From contig JAJPIR010000130.1 of assembly GCA_021324675.1 (NCBI GenBank), positions 1 to 36,022 of the forward strand: a stretch of DNA of 36,022 bases. The letters run 5' to 3'. Source of the stretch: Actinomycetota bacterium. Lineage in GTDB: Bacteria; Actinomycetota; Actinomycetes; Mycobacteriales; Pseudonocardiaceae. Below are positions 9,246-18,025 of the stretch, piece by piece. Positions within the stretch are counted from its first letter, which is position 1. Each line of letters opens with the position of its first letter. Position numbers and translations under genes: made by a program. The notes under the pieces were generated by a model, which was not told the origin of the DNA, did no database searches, and was given only the letters and a program-made list of their open reading frames with translations.

Positions 9246-10346
9246 GTGCCTGGTTGGGACGAGTACCCACACGCTGGCTACCCGCACGGGGATCCGTACG
9301 ACAAGCCGGTGGATCTAGCCGCGTTGCAGGCCGATGATGCGCTGCTGGACTTAATTGGCAGCGGTCAGTATGTCCCCAGCGAATCCGACGACGAGCTGAC
9401 CCGGGTTTTGGCTGCCTGGCGCCGCGAGGTGCATGCCGAACCGGCCAGGGAGCTAGTCGATACCAGCACCGCAATGTCGGTAATCCGGGCTGCTGCTCGC
9501 CGGCCAGCCGGTCGCCGTCACCCGATGTACGGCTCGGTTGCCGCCGCGGCAGCGGTGCTCGTGATCGCCTTCTCCGGAGTTGGCCTGGTCGCCAAGTCAG
9601 CGCAGCCGGGTGACCACCTGTGGGGTGTGACCCAGGTTCTCTACAGCGACTACGCGCGCTCGGTGGAGACCGCAGCTGCGGTCCGAACCGAGCTCAATGA
9701 GGCCAAGGTCGCGCTGAATCAGGGCCATCCCGAACGGGCCAGGGCAGCGCTGGCACACGTCCAGCAGCAGCTACCGGCGATCGGTGAGTCCGAGGGCCTC
9801 ACCGATCTGACTGCTCGCCACCGGCAGCTGGAGCAGCGGCTCAACGACCCTCCAGAGACTCAGATGACACCACCCAGTGCCCCGGTACCCGGCTCGTCCA
9901 CGCCGAGCAACGCCACCACCGATCCGACCAAGTCGGCCAATCCCAGCCAGTCACCTGCCCCCACAAGCACCACAACGACGCCCAGTACCACGACGGAGAT
10001 GCCCGACGGGGCGTCGACCACGCAATCCGACCAGTTCATGACCAACCGGGATCGCTATCGCCATTACCGTTCGGGTGCCGGTATGCCCGGAAGTGGAAGC
10101 CCGGACGGGAGCAGCAGCCTGGACAACGGGCGCTCCACCCCGGGTAGCCCGGGTATGCCTGGCCCGGGCGATAGTGCTAACGGTGACACCACGACTGCTC
10201 CTCGGCACGGAGTCGACTCTTCCGCGCCGAGCTCGCCTCCGGATTCCCCGAACCCGCCGACGGACCACGTTGGCGACCCTCGGTCTCCCGGCGGCTTTTC
10301 GCAGTTCTGTGATCACGCCGTCCCGCGGCCGCGCTTCTGTGGCTGA
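9246..10346 (+). CDS. rsdA: Membrane-bound anti-sigma-D factor RsdA
   Basis: A 366-residue protein with the N-terminal cytoplasmic sigma-binding region VDLAALQADDALLDLIGSG and DDELTRVLAAWRREV. One transmembrane helix lies around residues 96-117 (the alanine/valine-rich run after HPMYG). A helical external domain follows, about residues 117-200, containing SAQPGDHLWGVTQVLY. The remaining 160 or so residues are Ser/Thr/Pro/Gly-rich and low in complexity, likely spanning or contacting the wall. This is the layout of mycobacterial RsdA, which is longer here than the roughly 300 residues of M. tuberculosis. The GTG at 9246 immediately follows the sigD TGA. Release of SigD presumably needs intramembrane and cytoplasmic proteolysis, as known for the family. 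Confidence 0.9.
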   Translation: MPGWDEYPHAGYPHGDPYDKPVDLAALQADDALLDLIGSGQYVPSESDDELTRVLAAWRREVHAEPARELVDTSTAMSVIRAAARRPAGRRHPMYGSVAAAAAVLVIAFSGVGLVAKSAQPGDHLWGVTQVLYSDYARSVETAAAVRTELNEAKVALNQGHPERARAALAHVQQQLPAIGESEGLTDLTARHRQLEQRLNDPPETQMTPPSAPVPGSSTPSNATTDPTKSANPSQSPAPTSTTTTPSTTTEMPDGASTTQSDQFMTNRDRYRHYRSGAGMPGSGSPDGSSSLDNGRSTPGSPGMPGPGDSANGDTTTAPRHGVDSSAPSSPPDSPNPPTDHVGDPRSPGGFSQFCDHAVPRPRFCG

Positions 10347-10360
10347 GCTTGCTCAGCCAC
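10339..10360. terminator. Shared terminator containing both convergent stop codons
   Basis: GTGGCTGAGC-TT-GCTCAGCCAC is a perfect 10-base stem with a 2-base loop, followed by CGTTTT on the plus strand. The rsdA stop (10344-10346) lies in the left arm and the DUF5319 stop (10353-10355 on the minus strand) in the right arm, so one hairpin ends both genes. Confidence 0.8.
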
Positions 10361-10742
10361 CGTTTTCGGCAAGCACCGCGTCGGTGTAACCGCGGCAGTA
10401 TTCCCAGCTGACATAGCCCGCGGGGTCCGGATCATAGGCGGGTTCGTGCGGTCGCATCCGGCCGGCTTCGAGCAGTTGCTGCAGGCTGGATCGGAGCAGT
10501 TGCCAGTCGTGATAGTGCTGCTCAGCGCAGTCGGGGCAGTCCACGACGATGCCGCGTATTCCGCGGGGAGCCAGCAGAGCCTGGTAGACGGCCAGATCAC
10601 TCAAGTCAGCGAGCAGGCCAGCTCGCTCGTCGTCATCCAGCGGTTCGTCAATGCCGTCGTCGGCACTGTCCAAAGCTTCCAACGCCAGAGCCGGATCCTC
10701 CGGATCACCGGCGAAGGGGTCGGGGGGAAGTGAGTCGTGCAC
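10353..10742 (-). CDS. DUF5319 family protein
   Basis: A 129-residue cytoplasmic protein matching the actinobacterial DUF5319 family (M. tuberculosis Rv3412 type), always found between sigD/rsdA and guaB. Conserved segments are LPPDPFAGDP, DLSDLAVYQALLAPRGIRGI, a CPDC motif followed by HYHDW, and RPHEPAYDPDPAGYVSWEYC. The Cys pair with nearby His and the later Cys could bind a metal. GTG 10742 starts the conserved part (VHDSLPPDPF); the frame extends upstream to 10817, but that would cross the guaB promoter. Function is unknown. Confidence 0.88.
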   Translation of the reverse strand: MHDSLPPDPFAGDPEDPALALEALDSADDGIDEPLDDDERAGLLADLSDLAVYQALLAPRGIRGIVVDCPDCAEQHYHDWQLLRSSLQQLLEAGRMRPHEPAYDPDPAGYVSWEYCRGYTDAVLAENGG

Positions 10743-10751
10743 CACGGCTGA

Positions 10752-12335
<1,584 letters not shown>

Positions 12336-12336
12336 G

Positions 12337-13464
12337 ATGCGCGATCTCGTGGAGATCGGCATGGGCCGCTCTGCACGGCGCGCCTACAGCTTCGATGACG
12401 TCCACATCGTGCCGTCCCGGCGCACCCGTTCGTCCCGAGACGTGTCCACTGCCTGGCAGATCGATGCCTACCGATTTGACATCCCGCTGGTGACGCACCC
12501 CACCGACGCCATCGTGTCCCCGGCGATGGCCGTCCGGATCGGTGGGCTGGGCGGGCTGGCTGTACTCAATGCCGAGGGGTTATGGGGCCGCCACGCAGAT
12601 GTCGACAAGTTGCTGTTCCGGCTCACGTCCGTGATGGACGAGGCCGATGAAGCGGCGGCGGTGCGGCTGCTCCAGCAATGGCACGCAGCGCCGATCCGGA
12701 TGGAACTGCTCACCGAGGCGATCGGCCAGATCGCCGCCGCTGGTGTGACGGTCGCCGCCCGGGTCAGCCCCCAGCATGCCCGCGAGCTAGCCCCCGATCT
12801 GCTCGCTGCTGGTATCGAGATCCTCGTCGTCCAGGGCACCATCGTCTCAGCCGAGCATGTCTCCCGGGCTGCGGAGCCGCTCAACCTGGTCGAATTCATT
12901 GCCTCGATGGACGTCCCGGTAATCGCTGGTGGAGTGGACGACTACCGCACGGCGATGCATCTGATGCGTACCGGGGCCGCCGGGGTAATCGTGGGCTACG
13001 GGGCGGGCGCGAGCACGTCGACTGCCGACGTGCTGGGTATCGGAGTGCCCATGGCCACCGCCGTCGCCGACGCTGCTGCCGCCCGGCGGGACTACCTTGA
13101 CGAGACCGGCGGGCGCTACGTGCACGTCATCGCTGACGGCGGCATGCACACCAGTGGGGACCTGGCCAAGGCGATCGCCTGCGGGGCCGACGCGGTGATG
13201 CTCGGTGAACCTCTGGCCAGCGCGGTGGAGGCGCCGGGCAATGGCCTGTACTGGACTGCCGCTGCAGCGCACCCGTCGCTGCCCCGCAGCCACGTCATCG
13301 ACGTGCCCGAACGCTCGGTGGGCATCGACACCTTGCTGTTCGGTCCATCGAGTGATCCGAGCGGCACCGTGAACCTGTTCGGCGCGCTACGCCGCGCCAT
13401 GGCGAAATCCGGTTACTCCGAACTTAAGGAATTCCAGAAGGTCGGCCTCATCGTCCGCTCCTAA
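12337..13464 (+). CDS. guaB3: GuaB3 family IMP dehydrogenase-related protein
   Basis: A 375-residue TIM-barrel protein of the IMPDH/GMP-reductase superfamily, without CBS domains. The family N terminus RRAYSFDDVHIVPSRRTRSS is present, as are VIAGGVDDYRTAMHLMRTGA and VIADGGMHTSGDLAKAIACG. Where IMPDH has its catalytic Cys loop, this protein reads GYGAGASTSTADVLG (around residues 220-234), with no cysteine. Actinobacterial GuaB3 proteins generally share this change, and their reaction is not settled; cyanobacterial GuaB3 has been reported to act as a GMP reductase. It starts one base after the guaB stop, so it belongs to the guaB operon, and is followed by a tandem repeat and a palindromic repeat. 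Confidence 0.92.
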   Translation: MRDLVEIGMGRSARRAYSFDDVHIVPSRRTRSSRDVSTAWQIDAYRFDIPLVTHPTDAIVSPAMAVRIGGLGGLAVLNAEGLWGRHADVDKLLFRLTSVMDEADEAAAVRLLQQWHAAPIRMELLTEAIGQIAAAGVTVAARVSPQHARELAPDLLAAGIEILVVQGTIVSAEHVSRAAEPLNLVEFIASMDVPVIAGGVDDYRTAMHLMRTGAAGVIVGYGAGASTSTADVLGIGVPMATAVADAAAARRDYLDETGGRYVHVIADGGMHTSGDLAKAIACGADAVMLGEPLASAVEAPGNGLYWTAAAAHPSLPRSHVIDVPERSVGIDTLLFGPSSDPSGTVNLFGALRRAMAKSGYSELKEFQKVGLIVRS

Positions 13465-13476
13465 CCCCCCTTACCT

Positions 13477-13504
13477 CACCCCGCACCCCGCACCCCGCAC
13501 CCCG
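13477..13504. repeat. Tandem heptamer, four copies of CACCCCG
   Basis: Four exact head-to-tail copies of CACCCCG directly abut the first base of the long palindrome at 13504. It is a candidate variable-number tandem repeat. It lies 12 bases after the guaB3 stop, in non-coding DNA. Confidence 0.9.
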
Positions 13505-13565
13505 CAGTCTGGATGCAGACTGCTGTTTCGGAGGGCTCAAAAACAGCAGTCTGCATCCAGACTGC
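13504..13565. repeat. Nested palindromic repeat, copy 1
   Basis: A 25-base perfect inverted repeat (13504-13528 with 13541-13565) has a 12-base loop. Each arm begins with its own hairpin, GCAGTCT-6 bases-AGACTGC, followed inward by TGTTT, so read from either side it looks like an intrinsic terminator. The same element recurs at 17540 and 31097. The loop suggests that copy 1 is inverted relative to the other two. It sits between guaB3 and guaA. Confidence 0.95.
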
Positions 13566-13622
13566 TGTCGGAGACCCGGCGGCTAGCGCGCGGGGTGACG
13601 ATCACTGGCGGCCACAGTTGCC

Positions 13623-13634
13623 TACGCTGGCACT
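13623..13634 (+). promoter_or_regulatory. -10 element of a leaderless guaA transcript
   Basis: TACGCT (13623-13628) lies six bases before the guaA ATG, with no ribosome site, as at guaB. A TGACGA at 13596-13601 is a possible but distant -35 (21-base spacing). Confidence 0.45.
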
Positions 13635-15206
13635 ATGTCCCCACCCGGTCCGCTCGTGCTGGTCATCGACTTCGGCGCGCAGTATGCGCAGCTGATCGCC
13701 CGCCGGATCCGCGAGGCCCAGGTGTATTCCGAGGTGGTCGGGCACAAGACACATGCTTCGGAGATCCTGGGCCGTAAACCCGCGGCGATCGTGCTGTCCG
13801 GGGGCCCGGCCAGCGTGTACGAGCCAGGGGCGCCCCGCGTTGACCCGGCGCTGTTCGGCGCCGGGTTGCCGGTACTGGGCATCTGCTACGGATTTCAAGC
13901 GATGGCCGACGCGCTGGGCGGCGCCGTGCAACGAACCGGCACCCGTGAGTACGGGCGCACCGACCTCCAGGTGCTCGAAGGCGGCGGTGTCCTTCACCGA
14001 GAGCTACCAGCTCGCAGTCCAGTCTGGATGAGCCATGGCGATGCTGTCACGGCCGCTCCGGACGGGTTTGCCGTCACCGCACGGTCGCCGGGTTCCCCGG
14101 TGGCTGCATTCGAGAGCATCGATCGGAAGCTGGCAGGGGTGCAGTACCACCCCGAGGTGGTGCACTCGCCGCACGGCCAGGAAGTGCTGCGCCGGTTCCT
14201 GCACGAAGTCGCCGGTATCCGGCCGAGCTGGACCACCGCGAATGTGATCGAGGAAACGGTCAGCGCGATCCAAGTCCGCACGCAAGGTGGCCGGCTGATC
14301 TGCGGGCTTTCCGGCGGGGTGGACTCCGCGGTCGCCGCCGCGCTGGTGCATCGAGCCGTCGGGGACGCCCTGACTTGCGTGTTCGTTGATCACGGCTTGC
14401 TGCGCGCGGGTGAGCGAGCGCAAGTGGAAAAGGATTACGTGGCGGCCACCGGGGTCAAACTGGTCACTGTCGACGCGCGAGACCGGTTCCTTTCTGCGCT
14501 GGCAGGGCTCACCGATCCCGAGCAGAAGCGGAAGATCATCGGCCGGGAATTCATCAGGGTCTTCGAAGCCGCCGCGCGCGACATTGCCGCCGATGCGGGA
14601 CGGCATGGTCAGCAGATCCGGTTCCTGGTCCAGGGCACGCTGTATCCCGACGTGGTGGAATCCGGTGGCGGATCCGGCGCCGCGAACATCAAAAGTCACC
14701 ACAACGTCGGCGGCTTGCCTGAGGATCTCAGCTTCGAGCTGGTCGAGCCGCTGCGTGCGCTATTCAAGGACGAGGTACGCCGGGTAGGGCTGGAACTGGG
14801 ACTGCCGGAGACCATTGTGCACCGCCAGCCGTTCCCGGGCCCGGGCCTCGCAATCCGCATTATTGGCGAGGTGACGGCTGCACGTCTGGAAACGTTGCGC
14901 GCCGCGGACGCGATCGCGCGCGAGGAACTCACCGCTGCCGGGATGGACCGCGACATCTGGCAGTGCCCGGTCGTGTTGCTCGCTGACGTCCGTAGCGTCG
15001 GAGTGCAGGGCGACGGGCGAACCTACGGTCATCCCGTCGTGCTGCGGCCGGTATCGAGCGAGGACGCGATGACCGCGGACTGGTCGAGGGTGCCCTACGA
15101 CGTGCTGGCCCGGATCTCTGGCCGGATCACCAATGAAGTACCTGAGGTGAACCGGGTGGTGCTCGACGTGACCAGCAAGCCCCCCGGCACCATCGAATGG
15201 GAATGA
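13635..15206 (+). CDS. guaA: GMP synthase (glutamine-hydrolysing)
   Basis: Converts XMP to GMP using ATP and glutamine. It is 523 residues long, the usual size. The class I glutamine amidotransferase domain (about 1-200) has the nucleophile C84 in GICYGFQAM and the His/Glu pair in [12 protein letters not shown]. The ATP-pyrophosphatase P-loop is [20 protein letters not shown]. The dimerisation domain holds [16 protein letters not shown] and ends KPPGTIEWE, all conserved. It stands alone after the repeat, with a probable leaderless promoter. Confidence 0.98.
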   Translation: MSPPGPLVLVIDFGAQYAQLIARRIREAQVYSEVVGHKTHASEILGRKPAAIVLSGGPASVYEPGAPRVDPALFGAGLPVLGICYGFQAMADALGGAVQRTGTREYGRTDLQVLEGGGVLHRELPARSPVWMSHGDAVTAAPDGFAVTARSPGSPVAAFESIDRKLAGVQYHPEVVHSPHGQEVLRRFLHEVAGIRPSWTTANVIEETVSAIQVRTQGGRLICGLSGGVDSAVAAALVHRAVGDALTCVFVDHGLLRAGERAQVEKDYVAATGVKLVTVDARDRFLSALAGLTDPEQKRKIIGREFIRVFEAAARDIAADAGRHGQQIRFLVQGTLYPDVVESGGGSGAANIKSHHNVGGLPEDLSFELVEPLRALFKDEVRRVGLELGLPETIVHRQPFPGPGLAIRIIGEVTAARLETLRAADAIAREELTAAGMDRDIWQCPVVLLADVRSVGVQGDGRTYGHPVVLRPVSSEDAMTADWSRVPYDVLARISGRITNEVPEVNRVVLDVTSKPPGTIEWE

Positions 15207-15232
15207 TGCCGGTGACCCAGGACAGACACGAA

Positions 15233-15248
15233 GTGAGCGCTAGCTCAC
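15233..15248. other. Short inverted repeat after guaA
   Basis: GTGAGC-GCTA-GCTCAC (6-base arms, 4-base loop) begins 27 bases past the guaA stop. It could be a weak terminator or an operator for the next gene; nothing else is recognised between 15207 and 15356. Confidence 0.35.
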
Positions 15249-15356
15249 AGCGCCACTGACCGCAGCGGCGTATCACACCGTTTCAAGGCCACCTCTGTCT
15301 CAGTGCATGGTTTAGGCGGGGGCCCGGTTTACGTGGGACGGAGGTGGCGAAAGGTC

Positions 15357-15761
15357 ATGGAATCTACGATCAATGCTCCGATCGACGCGGCGGCAGCGGC
15401 GCTGGCCACCGCCGCTGCGTTGCCGATGACAGCCAGCAGTGAGGAGACTGTGGCGCTGGTCCGCGATCTGGCACGGATCGCCTGCCACCTCGGTGAGCTC
15501 ACCGCAGCGGTCCGCGATCGCTGGGCGGCGTGGGGCACGGTGACCCCGCACCTGCAGCGCGCTGAGGCGCTCGCCGCCGACGCGACCCGATGCCTCAGCC
15601 ACGCCGCTGGCATCTATGTTTTCAACAGCACCCAGCCCCTTACCGAGCAGCGTGCGGCCAGTCCCGAGCGCATCGCGTACGTCACCCGTGGTCGGCGCCC
15701 AGCGACGTCAACCACACCGGTGGAGGTGGGACATGGCCTGCCCCGTCGCCTCGACCGTTGA
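15357..15761 (+). CDS. Hypothetical helical protein
   Basis: A 134-residue protein of unknown function. It is alanine-rich and mostly alpha-helical for residues 1-95, with heptad-like patterns in VALVRDLARIACHLGELTAA and LQRAEALAADATRCLSHAAG, then an Arg/Pro/Thr-rich disordered tail. There is no signal peptide or membrane segment. ATG 15357 is preceded by GACGGAGG and AAAGG; the open frame from 15303 is probably leader. It opens the accessory block after guaA, 267 bases before the MetF-like gene, on the same strand. High third-position GC supports coding. Confidence 0.7.
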   Translation: MESTINAPIDAAAAALATAAALPMTASSEETVALVRDLARIACHLGELTAAVRDRWAAWGTVTPHLQRAEALAADATRCLSHAAGIYVFNSTQPLTEQRAASPERIAYVTRGRRPATSTTPVEVGHGLPRRLDR

Positions 15762-15823
15762 CCCACATAGCACGAAGGCGTACGCCTAGCCGCTTGTCCT
15801 CCCGAGCCATCGGTTCGAAGTGG

Positions 15824-15873
15824 GACCTAGGTCTTCACCCGTGCGAGGCAGGCCCATCACAGGTCTTAGACCT
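15824..15873. promoter_or_regulatory. Two related palindromes upstream of the MetF-like gene
   Basis: GACCTAGGTC (15824-15833, perfect) and AGGTCT-T-AGACCT (15861-15873) share the half-site AGGTC/GACCT and lie about 160-200 bases before the methyl-cycle genes. They could be operators for a transcription factor. The rest of 15762-16028 shows no gene, and I could not match it to SAM-I, SAM-II, SAM-IV, SAH or cobalamin riboswitch cores. Confidence 0.35.
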
Positions 15874-16028
15874 CCTGGTTACCGGCGGCGGCAACCTCGA
15901 CGGCGCAGTAGACAGATCAATACCATGACATTCTCTCGACGCAGCGGGCGCGGCGGAGCGCGGTCTGTGGTCCTCCGAGCCGTCGCGGTAGCAGGCGTTG
16001 CCGTCGCCGAGTGGTTAGGAGCAACGTC

Positions 16029-16922
16029 GTGACCCTCAACACCATCGCGCTCGAGCTCGTCCCGCCGAACGTGGAGCATGGTCCCCAGCGTGCCGTCGAG
16101 GAGGCGCACAAGGTTCTCGAGCTGGCCGAGCAGTTCGGCATCGACGGCCGGATCGGTCATGTGATGATCCCCGGACTGATCCACGAAGATGACGATCGGC
16201 CGGTCGAAATGAAGCCGAAACTCGATGTGCTGGAATTCTGGGCGGCCATCCAACCGGAATTGCCCGGGGTAAACGGGCTGTGTACCCAGGTCACCGCCTT
16301 CATGGACGAGTCAGCGTTACGTGCGCGGCTCACCAATCTGCGCAATGCCGCCATCGAGGGCATCATCTTCGTCGGCGTCCCGCGCACCATGAACGATGGT
16401 GAGGGCTGCGGTGTCGCACCAACCGACGCGCTGTCGCTCTACGACAACCTGGTGGAGAACCGGGGTGTGATCCTCATCCCCACCCGGGACAGCGAGCAGC
16501 GCCGGTTCGCGTTCAAGTGCGACCAGGGCGCCACCTTCGCTATGACTCAGTTGCTGTATTCCGACGCGATTGCCGGTTTTTTGGCTGATTTCGCGGCACA
16601 CACTGCGCACCGGCCGGAAATCTTGCTGTCATTTGGATTCGTTCCGAAATTCGAAAGCAAGGTCGGCCTGATCAGTTGGCTGATCCAGGACCCGGGCAAT
16701 GATGTTGTCGCCGAGGAGCAGGCAGTGGTCGCCAGGCTGGCGGACAGTGGGCCGGACCAGAAGCGCAAGCTCATGCTGGATTTGTACAAGCGGGTGATTG
16801 ACGGGGTGGCCGATCTCGGTTTCCCGCTGAGCGTCCACTTGGAGGCTCCGTACGGGGTCTCGGCGCCCGCGTTCGAGACCTTCACCGAGATGCTCGCGTA
16901 TTGGGCTCCTAACAAAAGCTGA
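16029..16922 (+). CDS. MetF-like methylenetetrahydrofolate reductase homologue
   Basis: A 297-residue protein with the fold features of 5,10-methylenetetrahydrofolate reductase, which supplies the methyl group for methionine synthesis. IALELVPPN keeps the catalytic glutamate (E9) three residues before the proline pair, as in the FEFFPP motif of MetF. GATFAMTQLLYSD corresponds to the conserved substrate/FAD segment. The usual TARDR and VTGDPP motifs are replaced by divergent sequence (GIIFVGVPRTMN), so it belongs to a distant subfamily. The GTG at 16029 has AGGAG eight bases upstream; an in-frame ATG exists at 16011. It leads the methyl-cycle block, though 1.1 kb of small or decayed genes follow before the core operon. 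The electron donor is not readable from sequence. Confidence 0.75.
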   Translation: MTLNTIALELVPPNVEHGPQRAVEEAHKVLELAEQFGIDGRIGHVMIPGLIHEDDDRPVEMKPKLDVLEFWAAIQPELPGVNGLCTQVTAFMDESALRARLTNLRNAAIEGIIFVGVPRTMNDGEGCGVAPTDALSLYDNLVENRGVILIPTRDSEQRRFAFKCDQGATFAMTQLLYSDAIAGFLADFAAHTAHRPEILLSFGFVPKFESKVGLISWLIQDPGNDVVAEEQAVVARLADSGPDQKRKLMLDLYKRVIDGVADLGFPLSVHLEAPYGVSAPAFETFTEMLAYWAPNKS

Positions 16923-16982
16923 CAGAACTGACGCGGTCGAGAGCATGGTCGCTGTTCTGTGCCCGCGGCATGGTGCACGTTG

Positions 16983-17335
16983 CCGCGTGAGGTCACCGAG
17001 CGTGGCGCGGCGTTCGCGGCTCGCGCGGTGGACCGATCCGTGTTGCGCGAACTGGCAGCTGAGCGGCCCAGCAGATCCTGTGGGCCTTCGCGTCCATGGC
17101 TGGGTAGACCAGCAGCAGGCTGAAGCCTTCAGGATCGGTACTGCGCAGCTGCGGTCACGGTCCCGCAGGGGCGCACCGTCCATGATGTGTCGCCACGGTG
17201 CTCGTTCGACATGCGCGCGGCGTGGCCGGGTGCGAACATCGACAAAGCGGGCGTATTCGTGCATACGGCCCAGCACGGTATGCGCCCGCCTAGCCGCAGC
17301 AACGCGTGTCGTCCCCACGGCATGCCGCCGGGTTG
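16983..17335 (+). pseudogene. Possible decayed gene with frame switches
   Basis: No intact gene is found between 16923 and 17351. Stretches with coding-like third-position GC occur successively in different frames: EVTERGAAFAARAVDRSVLR from about 16989, then AAQQILWAFASMAG to a stop near 17105, then WVDQQQAEAFRIGTAQL. Last comes VTVPQGRTVHDVSPRCSFDM, with its frame open to a TGA near 17335. This pattern suggests one gene broken by several small insertions or deletions. I do not recognise the parent family. Confidence 0.28.
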
Positions 17336-17351
17336 ACCGAGGAGACCGCCC

Positions 17352-17528
17352 ATGTTCGCCATCATCGCCGCCATCCTGTTCGCCATCGCGCTGATACTCG
17401 CTTTGGCCGGATTTGCGCTCGGTCCGCTCGACGTCATCACCTTCATCTCGGCTGGCTTGCTATGCCTTGCCCTGCATCTCGCTGGGATCGGAGCTGGCAC
17501 CCGGACCTGGCGCCGCAGCCGCGTCTAA
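17352..17528 (+). CDS. Small two-helix membrane protein
   Basis: A 58-residue protein starting with ATG 17352, with GAGGAG nine bases upstream. Residues 1-24 (MFAIIAAILFAIALILALAG) and about 28-48 (VITFISAGLLCLALHLAGI) are hydrophobic helices, and the C terminus is basic (RTWRRSRV). Small membrane proteins of this kind are common in actinomycetes and their roles are mostly unknown. It ends 11 bases before copy 2 of the nested palindrome. Confidence 0.72.
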   Translation: MFAIIAAILFAIALILALAGFALGPLDVITFISAGLLCLALHLAGIGAGTRTWRRSRV

Positions 17529-17539
17529 CCACACCTGCA

Positions 17540-17605
17540 CCGCAGTCTGGATGCAGACTGCGGTTTTTCAGGCTCGGAAAACAGCAGTCTGCATCCAGAC
17601 TGCGG
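17540..17605. repeat. Nested palindromic repeat, copy 2
   Basis: A 28-base inverted repeat with one mismatch (17540-17567 with 17578-17605), 10-base loop. The arm sequence is the same as copies 1 and 3, with the inner hairpin GCAGTCT-6 bases-AGACTGC followed by GGTTTTT on the plus strand and TGTTTT on the minus strand. It follows the small membrane protein and precedes the zinc-ribbon gene. Confidence 0.95.
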
Positions 17606-17752
17606 AGAGAACTCCGCGAGTTGTGGTCGAGGCACAAATGCACGCCGCGTGATTTCGTGTTCGAACCCGGTTGTTGCGGACCCTGGGGGCCCCTTTCACT
17701 AACGGTGTGGTTTGCCTCACAGGAGAGGCTCCCGCGGCGTCAGGAGGGTGCC

Positions 17753-17971
17753 ATGGCGCACGAGGTGAACTGCCCGCATTGCGGATGCCCTTTGGTCGCC
17801 ACCCAGGACAACGTCCGGGTGCCCGAGGTCGATGACGTCGAGATACTTCACCGGGAAATCGAGCACCTCCGCGCCACGGTCGCGCGGTTGCGCGGGTCTG
17901 GCTTCGACCCGCTGCAGCGGATGCCTGTGACAAATCCGGCAGCATCCTGGCCGGCTCCCCGCATTCCGTGA
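17753..17971 (+). CDS. Small zinc-ribbon protein of the methyl-cycle operon
   Basis: A 72-residue protein with a strong ribosome site AGGAGG (17742-17747) before ATG 17753. The N terminus VNCPHCGCPL is a CxxCxC zinc-knuckle-like motif. Residues about 28-48 (DVEILHREIEHLRATVARLR) form an amphipathic, possibly coiled-coil helix, and the tail is proline-rich. No second Cys pair is present, so a metal site would need dimerisation or a partner. It ends 54 bases before the 500-residue methyltransferase-fold gene and is likely its co-transcribed neighbour. The 147 bases upstream (17606-17752) hold no recognised element. Confidence 0.72.
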   Translation: MAHEVNCPHCGCPLVATQDNVRVPEVDDVEILHREIEHLRATVARLRGSGFDPLQRMPVTNPAASWPAPRIP

Positions 17972-18025
17972 CGACGCGGGCACGGGCGAAAGCGCTGACA
18001 GTGATGACTAGGGAAGGCAGCGGCA

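Noticed and set aside
15762-16028. Possible SAM, SAH or cobalamin riboswitch before the methyl-cycle genes
   Set aside because: A GGCAACCT string recalls S-box RNAs, but the surrounding helices and conserved cores of SAM-I, SAM-IV, SAH and cobalamin riboswitches were not found. A covariance-model search would be decisive.
16945-17394. A 149-codon intact gene on the plus strand
   Set aside because: Its translation is Arg/Ser/Cys-rich, it overlaps the small membrane protein gene, and the coding-like signal changes frame within it.
17655-17675. TTCGAA-containing string that resembles a tRNA T-loop
   Set aside because: No 5-base T-stem, acceptor stem or anticodon arm can be drawn around it on either strand.
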